Shown: positions 28,217 to 37,318 of the stretch, piece after piece | How positions within the stretch are numbered: the stretch's first letter is position 1 | How the letters are laid out: the number at the start of each line of letters is the position of its first letter | Assembly: GCF_900130055.1 (NCBI RefSeq) | Contig: NZ_FQXU01000007.1 | Span: 197,946 to 261,945 of the forward strand | Direction of reading: 5' to 3' | Source: Clostridium intestinale DSM 6191 | GTDB lineage: Bacteria; Bacillota; Clostridia; Clostridiales; Clostridiaceae | Length of the DNA stretch: 64,000 nt | Notes under the pieces: model-generated | What the model was told of the DNA's origin: nothing | What the model saw: the letters and a program-made list of their open reading frames with translations, nothing else | Database searches by the model: none | Position numbers and translations under genes: made by a program

Positions 28217-29346
28217 AATTCCAAAATAAAATCTTCTATTATATCCAAAGCTTTAGATAAATCTTCTTTTGAATAGCAATAGCTAATCCTAAAATATTTA
28301 TCGCCACCTTTGCCGAAAGCATTTCCAGGAACACACGCAACCTTTCTTTCAAAAAGTAACCTTCTACAAAACTCTTGTGAAGATATGTTTAAGCTTTCAA
28401 TAGATGGAAATATGTAAAAAGCTCCCTTTGGAAGAATAACATCTATATTCATGTCAACAAATCTATTATACACAAAATCTCTTCTATCAACAAATGTTTT
28501 TTTCATAATTTCTAAATTTTTTAACGCTTCTCTAAAACCATTAAAAACTCCCCATTGAATTATGGAGGGTGCACAAGATACATTGTACTGATGAACCTTC
28601 ATAATCTCTTTCATAAAATTATTAGTTGTACATATATACCCAAGCCTTAATCCTGTCATTGAAAACATCTTTGAGAATCCACTTACATAAATGATATTTT
28701 CTTTAATATCGTCTATCTGTGCTATAGAATAATATTCATCATAACTTAATGATCCATATATCTCATCTGTAACAACCACTATGTTGTATTTTCTTATTAT
28801 ATCAGCTAATCTATCTCTATCTTCTTTAGATAATAATGCTCCAGTAGGATTAGATGGATATGAAAGTACCATGAGTTTTATATCATGTTTTATTATTTTA
28901 TCTTCAATATCAGAAAAATCTAGAGTAAAGTCCTTGTTAAGGTTATAATTTATAACCTCACCGTATATTACTGTTACTATACTTTCATAAGCAGGATAGC
29001 CTATTGATGGAACTAATACCTTATCCCCCTTATCTACAACAGCAGATAGAACTGAATATAGCCCTTCACTTCCTCCAATAGTTATACATACTTCATCGCT
29101 ATTATAATTTATTCCTAAAGTCTCTAGATACCTTGTTATTTCTTCTCTTAAAGGTAATATTCCTGCATTAGATGTGTATTCTGTTTTATCTTCCTTTATG
29201 GCTTGTATAACTCCATTTTTTATACTTTCTGGAGTTTTAAAATCAGGTTGTCCCAAAGTTAAAGATATTGCATCTGGTACTTCATTTACTAAATTAAAAA
29301 ACTTTCTTATACCTGATATCTCTATTTTACTTACATTTCTATTCAT
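28207..29346 (-). CDS. PLP-dependent aminotransferase, AspAT (class I) family
   Basis: A 379-residue fold-type I aminotransferase. SLTLGQPDFKTPE and YTSNAGILPLREEI form the N-terminal part, YPSNPTGA holds the PLP-binding Asn, VTDEIYGSL the Asp, VSGFSKMFSMTGLRLGY the Schiff-base lysine, and FRISYC the substrate arginine. It could be a general aspartate or aromatic aminotransferase. Because dapH is divergent next to it, a PatA-type role (N-acetyl-DAP aminotransferase) is plausible, but this is inference. Its ATG overlaps the cobO stop (TAATG), so translation is coupled. Confidence 0.88.
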   Translation of the reverse strand: MNRNVSKIEISGIRKFFNLVNEVPDAISLTLGQPDFKTPESIKNGVIQAIKEDKTEYTSNAGILPLREEITRYLETLGINYNSDEVCITIGGSEGLYSVLSAVVDKGDKVLVPSIGYPAYESIVTVIYGEVINYNLNKDFTLDFSDIEDKIIKHDIKLMVLSYPSNPTGALLSKEDRDRLADIIRKYNIVVVTDEIYGSLSYDEYYSIAQIDDIKENIIYVSGFSKMFSMTGLRLGYICTTNNFMKEIMKVHQYNVSCAPSIIQWGVFNGFREALKNLEIMKKTFVDRRDFVYNRFVDMNIDVILPKGAFYIFPSIESLNISSQEFCRRLLFERKVACVPGNAFGKGGDKYFRISYCYSKEDLSKALDIIEDFILELKS

Positions 29347-29882
29347 TAATATTCTATCCCCCTTCTTGCATTTACCCCTTTTGAAAAATAATGTTTAACT
29401 TCTTTCATCTCTGTTATTAAATCTGCATACCCTGCAATTTTTTCTGGAACATTTCTTCCCGTTAATATTATTTCAACATGCTTTTGTTTTGATTTAATAA
29501 GTTCTAAAACATCATCTTCACTTAAAAAATTATTTTTAAGTACTCCCATAACTTCATCCAGGATTAATACATCACATGAATCATTAGCTAATACTTCTTT
29601 TGCATAATTATACTCCTCAATTACCTCTTTTTTCAACTCTTCTATCTCATCAGTTTTAAGAGTCCATACAAAACCTCTCTTTTTTTCTAATCTTACAAGT
29701 TTGAAATTGTCTCCAAGATTTTTTAATACATTTAACTCTCCAGTTTCATTGCTTTTAAGAAATTGAATCATAACTACCCTTAGCCCGTTACCATAAGCTC
29801 TAATACCTTGCCCTATAGCTGCAGTGGTTTTTCCTTTTCCATCACCTGTATATACTTGTATCATTCCTTTATCTAATTTCAT
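29346..29882 (-). CDS. cobO: Cob(I)yrinic acid a,c-diamide adenosyltransferase
   Basis: The 178-residue CobA/CobO-type enzyme has a P-loop TGDGKGKTTAAIGQG at about 12-26, then VVMIQFLKSNETGE and the Walker B-like CDVLILDEVMG. It transfers adenosyl from ATP to Co(I) corrinoids to give coenzyme B12. The match to family length and motifs is good. It stands alone, not in a cobalamin cluster, and its stop overlaps the aminotransferase start, so the pair is one unit. Confidence 0.94.
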   Translation of the reverse strand: MKLDKGMIQVYTGDGKGKTTAAIGQGIRAYGNGLRVVMIQFLKSNETGELNVLKNLGDNFKLVRLEKKRGFVWTLKTDEIEELKKEVIEEYNYAKEVLANDSCDVLILDEVMGVLKNNFLSEDDVLELIKSKQKHVEIILTGRNVPEKIAGYADLITEMKEVKHYFSKGVNARRGIEY

Positions 29883-29979
29883 ATTATTTCTCCTTTATTC
29901 TTTAATATTTTAATAAAATCAAATTAAATCCACTTTACCCCTTTAAAGTATGGCTTTTTTTGTTTATAATTATTTATTA

Positions 29980-29998
29980 TACCATGCAAAACATGGTA
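29980..29998. promoter_or_regulatory. Inverted repeat upstream of dapH
   Basis: taccatg and catggta are perfect 7-bp arms around a 5-base centre. It lies just after a TATTATA sequence and about 10 bases before the dapH ribosome site, a suitable place for an operator or a 5' hairpin. Confidence 0.4.
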
Positions 29999-30020
29999 AT
30001 ATTTTTGAAAGGGTGATAAA

Positions 30021-30731
30021 ATGAGCTATAATTTTACAGATCCATACGAAATAGCTAGATTCATAAAGGAATCTAAGAAGTCTACTCCTGTTAAGGTTTA
30101 TGTTAATGGAGACCTTAATGGTTGCGATATGGGAAGCATTGAATGGTATGGCACTGGTGAATTCTTTATACTTTTTGGAGAAAGTGATGAGATAACCAAG
30201 CTTATTTTAGACAACAAACATAAGATTAAACATTTTAGAGTTGAAAATGATAGAAGAAATTCTGCTATTCCTATGTTAAATCTTTTAGATGTAGATGCTA
30301 GAATTGAGCCAGGTGCAATAATAAGAGATAAGGTTACAATAGCTAAAAATGCTGTAATTATGATGGGTGCCGTAATTAATATCGGAGCTGAAATAGGCGA
30401 AGGTACTATGGTAGACATGAATGCAGTTGTTGGTGCTAGAGGACAACTTGGTAAAAGAGTACATCTAGGCGCTGGCGCAGTTGTTGCTGGAGTTTTAGAA
30501 CCACCTTCAAAAGAGCCATGTGTAATTGAGGATGATGTATTAATAGGGGCTAATGCTGTAATTCTTGAAGGAATTAAAATCGGTAAAGGTTCAGTTGTAG
30601 CTGCTGGTTCAGTAGTTGTTGATGATGTTCCTTCTGGTGTTGTTGTAGCAGGTACTCCAGCAAAAATAATAAAATATGTTGATGATAAAACAAAAAATAA
30701 GACTCAGTTACTTGATGATCTTAGAAAATAA
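30021..30731 (+). CDS. dapH: Tetrahydrodipicolinate N-acetyltransferase
   Basis: The 236 residues are the exact usual length of DapH. After an N-terminal alpha/beta region the protein has a left-handed beta-helix of hexapeptide repeats ([20 protein letters not shown], then [20 protein letters not shown]) and ends [19 protein letters not shown]. It transfers acetyl from acetyl-CoA to tetrahydrodipicolinate in the acetylase branch of DAP synthesis, next after DapA/DapB. The strong SD GAAAGGGTG is eight bases upstream. It is divergent from cobO and far from the asd operon, yet in the same window. Confidence 0.95.
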   Translation: MSYNFTDPYEIARFIKESKKSTPVKVYVNGDLNGCDMGSIEWYGTGEFFILFGESDEITKLILDNKHKIKHFRVENDRRNSAIPMLNLLDVDARIEPGAIIRDKVTIAKNAVIMMGAVINIGAEIGEGTMVDMNAVVGARGQLGKRVHLGAGAVVAGVLEPPSKEPCVIEDDVLIGANAVILEGIKIGKGSVVAAGSVVVDDVPSGVVVAGTPAKIIKYVDDKTKNKTQLLDDLRK

Positions 30732-30743
30732 TCTACATAAAAG

Positions 30744-30770
30744 AAAGGCTAGAAAATCTAGCCTTTTTTT
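30744..30770. terminator. Bidirectional terminator (dapH / SSB-like)
   Basis: Perfect 10-bp stem aaaggctaga/tctagccttt with an AAA loop, T7 on the + side and a T-rich tail on the other. The convergent stop codon of the SSB-like gene lies at its edge. Confidence 0.9.
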
Positions 30771-31440
30771 ACGCACCAAAAGATGCATCTTTATTTTCTT
30801 CTTGTGAGTCATAGGATTCTTCTTTATCAACTTTCTCCATTTTTGATATAGAAACCTCATATGCAACTTTTCTCACGATTTCATTTTCAGATATCTTTTT
30901 CTGATATTCTCTGCTTTGAAGCCTTCCCCATATTCTTATGTTATCTCCTACCTCTAAGCTTTGGCAGAATCTCGAATTTCTTCCCCAGGCTATAGTTGGT
31001 ATATAGTCTGATTTATTATATGCTCTATTAACAGCTAACAACACATCCGCAATTTCTCTACCAAAAGGTGTTGTCCTATAAACTGGTTCCTTACATACAT
31101 AACCATCTAAAAATATTTCGTTAGGGTTTTTGCTTTTTTCTTCACAAGGAACTATATTTCTTGCAAATACCGTTAATATTAATCTATTAGATCCATCTAC
31201 AAATTTATTATAACTTCTTAGTTGTCCCTCAACCACTATATCTGCTCCTAGGTTTAACTCTAGGTCTGTTAATAATCTTTCAGAAACTGTTATACTTAAA
31301 ATATCCACTGAATCAGAAAGTCTTTGAACTTCTAGGTCAAAGCTGTAAAAACCCTCCCCATACATTTCATGAGAAAAATCTAGATTTGAAGCAACCCTGC
31401 CTTCTAAACAAATCTTATTATTTAACATTAAATTGTCCAT
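30769..31440 (-). CDS. SSB-like protein with two OB folds
   Basis: A 223-residue protein with a degenerate first OB fold (about 5-95) and a clearer SSB domain (about 107-195: IFLDGYVCKEPVYRTTPFGREIADVLLAVNR, IWGRLQSREYQKK). Both halves share the V-x-G-x2-x3-P strand pattern, consistent with internal duplication. The C-terminus is acidic but lacks the DDDIPF-type tip by which housekeeping SSB recruits partners. It is therefore a paralogue, not the main SSB. The ATG at 31440 has GAGGGG upstream; a more distal start (31458) is not supported. Confidence 0.75.
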   Translation of the reverse strand: MDNLMLNNKICLEGRVASNLDFSHEMYGEGFYSFDLEVQRLSDSVDILSITVSERLLTDLELNLGADIVVEGQLRSYNKFVDGSNRLILTVFARNIVPCEEKSKNPNEIFLDGYVCKEPVYRTTPFGREIADVLLAVNRAYNKSDYIPTIAWGRNSRFCQSLEVGDNIRIWGRLQSREYQKKISENEIVRKVAYEVSISKMEKVDKEESYDSQEENKDASFGA

Positions 31441-31560
31441 CTTTACCCCTCTCTCCATTAGTTTTTAATATATTTCATCAATAGCCAATAATAGGAAGAA
31501 ATTATATATATCAATTATAATACAATAGTTTTCAATTTTTCAATAAACAATTGTTAAATT

Positions 31561-32322
31561 TTATAAATTATTTTTTTGTATACCTTCTCCATTAATGAAA
31601 TAATCTTTCTCAAACAAAATTTCTTCAATTTTCTTAAATTCATATCCCTGATTTTTTAGATTTTTTATTATTTTATCTAAATTTGCCTGTGTATATTTAC
31701 CATTATTATGAAATAGAACTATTGAGCCATTTTTTACATTGTTAATTACTCTACTATATTCATATTCTTGTCCTGTTTCTTTCCAATCGAGTGAATCAAC
31801 ATCCCATTGAACTACTTTGTAGCCCATTTCATCAGCAACCTTCAATGTTTCCTCATTATAAGATCCTGAAGGACATCTAAACATCTTCTTATTTTCTATA
31901 CCATACTTCTTAAATATCTCTTCTGTCTTGTTTATTTCCGACTTCATTCTCTCTTTAGTTATCTTTTGAAAATCAGGATGCTCATAACTGTGATTTTCTA
32001 TTTCGTGTCCTCCTTCTTTAATTGCAAGAAGTTTATCCGACTTATCCTCAGGATATATAACCCACTTCCCCATAACAAAAAACGTAGCTTTAACATCATT
32101 TTTCTTTAATACACTTAATATCTCTTCTAGGTAATCTCTTTCAGCCCAGTTTACATCAAAAGTTAGTGCAACCCATTTCTCCTCCCTATCAACCCTATAA
32201 ATAGGCATACTATTTATATTTGCTGAAGCTGAGTTACTGTCTCTAGCAATTAATATACTAATTAACATCAAGGATAAAAGTATAGTGACTAACAATGAAC
32301 TTTTTATAATTAATCTTTTCAA
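31561..32322 (-). CDS. Polysaccharide deacetylase (PdaB/YlxY type)
   Basis: A 253-residue protein with an N-terminal anchor (about 4-26) and a NodB domain. WVALTFDVNW replaces the usual TFDDG, ENHSYEHP supplies the two metal-binding histidines, FRCPSGSYN and WDVDSLDWKETG follow, and IVLFHNN closes the site. The missing second Asp is usual in PdaB/YlxY proteins. In sporulating bacilli these act at the forespore or cortex, but the substrate is not settled. It is a single gene, 100 bases after the SSB-like gene on the same strand. Confidence 0.88.
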   Translation of the reverse strand: MKRLIIKSSLLVTILLSLMLISILIARDSNSASANINSMPIYRVDREEKWVALTFDVNWAERDYLEEILSVLKKNDVKATFFVMGKWVIYPEDKSDKLLAIKEGGHEIENHSYEHPDFQKITKERMKSEINKTEEIFKKYGIENKKMFRCPSGSYNEETLKVADEMGYKVVQWDVDSLDWKETGQEYEYSRVINNVKNGSIVLFHNNGKYTQANLDKIIKNLKNQGYEFKKIEEILFEKDYFINGEGIQKNNL

Positions 32323-32382
32323 ATACTCACCACCTATTTATGGATTTTATAAATTATATTACATTTCTTAACCAATCATTAC

Positions 32383-32411
32383 TTACTTCTCCCAATATTT
32401 TGTGTTATAAT
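32383..32411 (+). promoter_or_regulatory. Promoter of the DUF4364 gene
   Basis: Extended -10 TGTTATAAT (TATAAT 32406-32411), with a weak -35 TTACTT (32383-32388) at 17 bases. The gene starts 34 bases downstream with CGGAGGG. Confidence 0.55.
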
Positions 32412-32444
32412 TGAATAAAATCACAATATATCGGAGGGACTAAT

Positions 32445-32969
32445 ATGCAGGAAAATTCTTTGGAATTAGCTGAAAACAAGCTTATCCTATTATATATAGT
32501 AAAAAACATTAAATATCCAGTAACTAAAACTCAATTAACAGATTTAGTTTTAGAAACAAGCTTTATAAATTATTTTACTCTCCAGCAATATATTGATGAT
32601 TTAGACACGTCTGGTTTTATAGAATATCAATATATAAATGAAAAACATTTTATCCAATTAACTGATAAAGGGGACAATGTTTTAACCTTTTTTGGAGACA
32701 GGATTTCTAAATCAAAAATAGCAATTTTAGATAGTTATATAGTTGAAAAAAGGGAGTCAATAAAAAAGGAGCTAACCATTCATAGTGATTACACACCTGA
32801 TGATAATAACTCCTTTATAGTAACTCTAAAAGCATTAGAAAATAACTCCTTATTAATTGATCTAAAACTAAGCGTAGGTTCAAAAAAACAGGCCATTGAC
32901 TTATGCTCTAAATGGAAAGAAAATTCTTCTGAAATTTATACTAAAATAATTAATTCATTAATACAATAG
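32445..32969 (+). CDS. DUF4364 family protein (winged-helix)
   Basis: The 174-residue protein resembles the DUF4364 family of clostridia. Residues about 5-75 (ENKLILLYIVKNIKYPVTKTQLTDL, YFTLQQYIDDLDTSGFIEY, then YINEKHFIQLTDKG) form a typical winged-helix DNA-binding fold. The C-terminal half is a beta-rich domain of unknown role. It is probably a transcription regulator. Its last 12 bases overlap the 3' end of the convergent propeller gene. Confidence 0.8.
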   Translation: MQENSLELAENKLILLYIVKNIKYPVTKTQLTDLVLETSFINYFTLQQYIDDLDTSGFIEYQYINEKHFIQLTDKGDNVLTFFGDRISKSKIAILDSYIVEKRESIKKELTIHSDYTPDDNNSFIVTLKALENNSLLIDLKLSVGSKKQAIDLCSKWKENSSEIYTKIINSLIQ

Positions 32970-33845
32970 ATTATAATAAACCATAGCATTAGGTTCATTT
33001 CCTAAAGTTATGGTTTTTTCTAATTTCTTTGTAATACAATCAACAACTATTAGTTTATTTTTGAAATTATCTGCTATATATAATTTATCTCCATTTAAAA
33101 GTATACCTCTTGGCATTCCTCCTAAGCTAATCTTCTCTAATTTTTCAAGCTTTAAATCCACTATACTAACGCTTCCTTCTTCAAAATTAGAAACATATAT
33201 CTTATCTTCACTTGTAAAAAAATCTACTGGTCCATATCCCACTTTATATTTGTATCTTATACTCTCATTTTCTATATCGTACTTAGTTATACTTCCTGGA
33301 ACATGCATACCTAAACAACTTTCACAGACAACTATACCTTTTGAATCATCCGTAATTCTACACTTTGTTGGAAATTCGCCAACTGAGATGTCTTTTATCT
33401 TTATATCCTTATTACAATCTACTATACTTATTTTATTAGATTGCATGTTTACTATAGCAGCCATGCCACACTTATTTATATCTATACTGTGAGGATATAA
33501 ATCTAAAGCTATTTCTTTTATTATTTTCTCTTCATTTAAGTCATAAATAGCTAGGCTATTACTTTCTCCGCATACAACATATATTTTGTTTAAATACACT
33601 TTTACATCACTAGGATGAGCACCTACATAAATATTCTTTTGTTCTTTCTTATCTCTTATCGAAACAAAAGAAATGGAATTACTGTAGCTATTAGCCGTTA
33701 CTATAAATTCACTCCATAGACATATTCCATGAGGACCTGAAGGGCATTCTCCTAAAGTAATCGGGCAGGTTCCCACTTTATAATCATTTATGTCTATAAA
33801 GGAAAGTGAATTAGATGCAATGTTACAAACACATATACCTTCCAA
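32958..33845 (-). CDS. YncE-like beta-propeller protein
   Basis: The 295 residues are made almost wholly of about 40-residue repeats with a strand pattern of the form (I/V)YVxxxxSNSIxxxD, as in SNSISFVSIRDKKEQ, SNSLAIYDLNEEK, SNKISIVDCNKD and EGSVSIVDLKLEK. That is a seven-bladed YncE/YVTN propeller. No signal peptide, lipobox or membrane span is present, so it should act in the cytoplasm or in the spore, unlike most YncE proteins. It has nine or more cysteines, including VCESCLGMHVPG. Function unknown. It converges on and overlaps the DUF4364 gene by 12 bases. Confidence 0.75.
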   Translation of the reverse strand: MEGICVCNIASNSLSFIDINDYKVGTCPITLGECPSGPHGICLWSEFIVTANSYSNSISFVSIRDKKEQKNIYVGAHPSDVKVYLNKIYVVCGESNSLAIYDLNEEKIIKEIALDLYPHSIDINKCGMAAIVNMQSNKISIVDCNKDIKIKDISVGEFPTKCRITDDSKGIVVCESCLGMHVPGSITKYDIENESIRYKYKVGYGPVDFFTSEDKIYVSNFEEGSVSIVDLKLEKLEKISLGGMPRGILLNGDKLYIADNFKNKLIVVDCITKKLEKTITLGNEPNAMVYYNLLY

Positions 33846-33903
33846 CTTTACACCTCCTACTTATAACCTTTAATATAATATATGAAACGATTATAAAAAT
33901 GGA

Positions 33904-33930
33904 TAAAAAAATCCTCCTAAAAAGGAGGAT
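33904..33930 (-). terminator. Terminator after the ltaS-like operon
   Basis: Perfect 8-bp stem atcctcct/aggaggat with a 4-nt loop, and T7 behind it on the minus strand, 10 bases after the small membrane gene. Confidence 0.9.
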
Positions 33931-33940
33931 AAATTGATAA

Positions 33941-34183
33941 TTATAATAATAACTTAGAAAAATAGTTTTGTATTGCTGAAGCCAATAAATTAAATGCTAA
34001 AATAAGAGCTCCAGATGATGTAATATTAATAAGTAGTTTTCTGTTCACATTAATATTTGATTTTATAGCTTGTATGCTTTTATTTACAAAAAATAAAGCA
34101 ATCACCCAAGGAATAATATCTTCTCTTGATAATATAGGAAATATTAATGGTACAATTGATAAAATATATATTTTTTTGTTCAT
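33941..34183 (-). CDS. Small membrane protein coupled to ltaS-like gene
   Basis: An 80-residue protein of two or three membrane spans (about 4-18, 25-40 and 50-72), with no recognised family. The ATG at 34183 is likely, with AGGTGA five bases upstream. A GTG at 34192 directly follows the LtaS stop codon (TAGGTG). The close spacing shows translation coupled to the LtaS-like gene and suggests a role beside it at the membrane. Confidence 0.65.
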   Translation of the reverse strand: MNKKIYILSIVPLIFPILSREDIIPWVIALFFVNKSIQAIKSNINVNRKLLINITSSGALILAFNLLASAIQNYFSKLLL

Positions 34184-34192
34184 ATCATTCAC

Positions 34193-36037
34193 CTAATCCT
34201 TATAGTAATTAGCTCTTATAAGCATATCACTTAAATCTATGACTTTGAGCATCTCTTCCTTCTCTTTCTCATCACCTATAAATTCTCTTGTTGATAACAC
34301 TACAAAATCCTTTTTAGTATTAAGAAGGTTTCTTCCAATAGTTTTATCCGACTCCTTATCTAAGTTAACGCCAAACAGATATGCTACTGTAGGAAGTGTA
34401 TCTACTTGTCCACCATTTACATGTAGTGTTTTTTTCTCAATATCTTTATTATATATTATTAAAGGAACTTTTCTATTATTGTCCCTCATCCAATCTTCTA
34501 ATCCTGAGGTAGCTTTAACCTCATCATCATAAAATTTATGAACTCCTTCATGGTCCCCATATACAACAATAACAGTATCTTTTAAAATTCCCTTTTTATC
34601 TAAATCCTCTAGGAACTTACCAAAGTATTTGTCTGTATAATTAATACTTTGTAGGTATCCTCCTATTCTAGTATTGTTTAAATTGTCTGGAAGCTTTAAT
34701 TCCTTATCTTTTTCTGGTAAAACTGTAAAAGGAGAATGACTTGTTAAAGTAACTGTGTAAGCTAAAAAAGGTGATTTTAAACTTCCAAGTTTATCCCCAA
34801 ACTGCTTAAGATAACTTTGATCACTTATTCCAAGGTTTATTATCTCATCAACATTGTAATCCGTAGAGTCTATTGTTTTTTCGTATCCAATGGACTTAAG
34901 TGCAGGCATCCAGTTCCAATATGAACCTTTATCAGGATGAGAAGCTATTGTTTCATATCCCAATCCTTTAAACACATTAGGTAGTGAGTATTTATATTCA
35001 TTACTAGGATATCTAAAAAATGTTGCACCTTCTCTTACAGGAAAAACAGAGGTATTAGTTATTAATTCTCCATCAGAACTCGTACCATTATAAGTTTGTT
35101 CATAGAAATTATCAAAGTACAAAGAATTATTAAGAAGTTTATTTAAGTTAGGAGTTACTTCTTGTCCATTTACTTTTTGCCCTATTACAAAATTCTCAAG
35201 AGACTCCCATTGAACTACTAATACATTTTTTCCTTTCATGACTCCATAATATTCATTGTCTTCTAGGTTTTCCTTTTTGTTTTGAAACCAGTTAGCTGCA
35301 TTTTCTTTTTCTTCATTATTAAGTACATAAGGTTTCGATTCTTTATAATAATTATAAGAATCAAATATGTGATACCCAATTGGGGTTAAGTTAGACATAG
35401 TCTGATTAGGACTCCAACTTTTTGCGAAAATCATTTGATTTGTAAATCCTTTATCATATTTATCTATTTTTATATGTGCATAAATTAAATACACAATTGA
35501 TAGTATAAATAAAGCTAAAAAACTATATGTATTTCTTTTAAACTTACTTTTTTTATCCTTAATTTTAAGTAGTATCATCACTGGGATATCTATTATAAAT
35601 AGAATATCTACAGCTCTTACCATAGAAATTATAGATGACCCTAAATTATCTAAATTACTTGTCATCTTCATCATATGTAATGTCAGAAAAGATGCATTAC
35701 TTCTAAAGTACCATAAGTCACCTATTACAAGGACTGTAAATAATATATTCAAGAACAGAAAACAAATATATTGCCCCTTACCCCTAAATAAAAATCCAAA
35801 GGATAAAAATAGTGCTATAAAACTAAAATATACTAAAATAGGTGGATAGGAATAAAAAATTCTCATAACATTAATTCCATTTGCTTTATCATCTGAAATC
35901 AATACTATAAATATAATTGATTTTACTAATACAGATATGAAAGATAATTTAAAATATCTATTTTCTTTTATATCCATCATCATTTCACTAGATAATTGAC
36001 TTAAACTCTTCTTTTGATTTATATTTACATTTAACAT
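34193..36037 (-). CDS. LTA synthase family protein (sulfatase-type phosphoglycerol transferase)
   Basis: The 614-residue protein has five N-terminal spans (about 30-48, 63-84, 88-108, 141-158, 172-188) and an extracellular sulfatase-fold domain. Key residues of the LtaS site are present: Glu in QWESLENF (about 278), the nucleophile Thr in NGTSSDGE (about 319), and VYGDHEG (metal-binding Asp/His). It should use phosphatidylglycerol to polymerise glycerophosphate onto a lipid anchor, or add such groups to other polymers. The family includes LtaS, YqgS, YfnI and YvgJ, and I cannot say which. Confidence 0.9.
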   Translation of the reverse strand: MLNVNINQKKSLSQLSSEMMMDIKENRYFKLSFISVLVKSIIFIVLISDDKANGINVMRIFYSYPPILVYFSFIALFLSFGFLFRGKGQYICFLFLNILFTVLVIGDLWYFRSNASFLTLHMMKMTSNLDNLGSSIISMVRAVDILFIIDIPVMILLKIKDKKSKFKRNTYSFLALFILSIVYLIYAHIKIDKYDKGFTNQMIFAKSWSPNQTMSNLTPIGYHIFDSYNYYKESKPYVLNNEEKENAANWFQNKKENLEDNEYYGVMKGKNVLVVQWESLENFVIGQKVNGQEVTPNLNKLLNNSLYFDNFYEQTYNGTSSDGELITNTSVFPVREGATFFRYPSNEYKYSLPNVFKGLGYETIASHPDKGSYWNWMPALKSIGYEKTIDSTDYNVDEIINLGISDQSYLKQFGDKLGSLKSPFLAYTVTLTSHSPFTVLPEKDKELKLPDNLNNTRIGGYLQSINYTDKYFGKFLEDLDKKGILKDTVIVVYGDHEGVHKFYDDEVKATSGLEDWMRDNNRKVPLIIYNKDIEKKTLHVNGGQVDTLPTVAYLFGVNLDKESDKTIGRNLLNTKKDFVVLSTREFIGDEKEKEEMLKVIDLSDMLIRANYYKD

Positions 36038-36208
36038 TTCATCAGTCCCTCTTAGCGTTAGTATTCAGTTAATTATAGCACCATTTCCCCCTATTATTAA
36101 TACAAATTTTCTTATATTATTCTTATTTTAATCTTAATACTTATTAATTTGACTAAATGTAGTTTATATGATAAATATTTAAGTATGATAGTCAAGGAGG
36201 ACAGCTTA

Positions 36209-37318
36209 TTGAAGATTTTTAAAAAATTCCACTTTAATTTAATACCCATTATTTTGATATCGATTTTAATGCTTAAACTGATTTTAAGTTGGGAAAGCTC
36301 ACTTATTCCTTTTGGTAGCAAAATATTGTCTATGCTTTCACCTTTTTTTTGGGCTCTTGGATTAGCTTATTTTTTTAATCCATTAATGAAATTGATAGAA
36401 AGACGTTTTAATATTAAGAGAGTGCCTTCTCTTATAATTACATATATAATTGTAATTGGTGTAATAGCTTTAGGCGTAGTTATAATATTCCCTACAGTAT
36501 TTAATAGTTTAGGAGACTTGTTTAGAAACCTTCCTGAGTATGCAGAAAATACTCAAGTTTGGCTTACAGATAAGATAAATGAATTTAATAAAGATTATTA
36601 TTTAAATCCTCTAATTGTAGATAGACTAGAAGAGACATTAACTAAGAGTTTAAATGACATTAATGTATTTATTAACAGTTTACTTTCTTCTCTTTTTAGT
36701 TCAACAATTAAGTTTACTACTTCTTTTTTTAAATTTATTTTTGGGTTCATAATATCTATATATATACTTAAAGATAAGGAAAAACTGCTTAATATAAGTA
36801 AAAGAATCATATGTCGCTTATTCCCTGAACCTAAACAAGATGAAATACTTGAATTCCTTGGTGAAGCTAACTCAGTTTTTTCTGAATTTATCATAGGTAA
36901 ATCAATAGATTCATTTATCATAGGTGTTTTATGTTATATTGGTTTAATTTTAATACATGCACCTTTTGCTTTACTTATATCGATCATAGTTGGTGTAACT
37001 AATATGATTCCTTACTTTGGACCATTTATAGGAATGATTCCGGCTTTTATTTTAACTTTTTTAGCGGACCCTATGAAAGCTTTTATAGTTTTGCTTTTCA
37101 TATTTTTACTGCAACAATTTGATGGTTTTTATTTAGGACCTAAAATACTTAGCGAAAAGGTTGGTTTATCACCTCTTTTAGTAATTTTAGCAATTACAAT
37201 AGGCGGTGGGTTATTTGGAGTTTTAGGAATGTTTTTAAGTGTACCTATCATGGCATTGATTAAAACTTATTCCTTGCATATTATTAACAATACCTCTCAT
37301 AAAGAGAAAGAGCAGTAA
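36209..37318 (+). CDS. AI-2E family transporter (YdbI/PerM type)
   Basis: A 369-residue membrane protein with about eight spans. The mid-region has the long amphipathic domain (residues about 85-170), and the C-terminal half has the family motif FIGMIPAFILTFL, FLGPKILSEKVGLSP and ITIGGGLFGVLGMFLSVP. Family members include Na+(Li+)/H+ antiporters and exporters; the autoinducer name comes from E. coli TqsA. The start is TTG at 36209, eight bases after AAGGAGG; the open frame before it (to 36149) has no ribosome site. Confidence 0.88.
   Translation: MKIFKKFHFNLIPIILISILMLKLILSWESSLIPFGSKILSMLSPFFWALGLAYFFNPLMKLIERRFNIKRVPSLIITYIIVIGVIALGVVIIFPTVFNSLGDLFRNLPEYAENTQVWLTDKINEFNKDYYLNPLIVDRLEETLTKSLNDINVFINSLLSSLFSSTIKFTTSFFKFIFGFIISIYILKDKEKLLNISKRIICRLFPEPKQDEILEFLGEANSVFSEFIIGKSIDSFIIGVLCYIGLILIHAPFALLISIIVGVTNMIPYFGPFIGMIPAFILTFLADPMKAFIVLLFIFLLQQFDGFYLGPKILSEKVGLSPLLVILAITIGGGLFGVLGMFLSVPIMALIKTYSLHIINNTSHKEKEQ

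Noticed and set aside
31561-32322. Inactive deacetylase because TFDDG is TFDVNW
   Set aside because: The PdaB/YlxY subfamily normally lacks the second Asp, and the remaining metal-site residues are intact.
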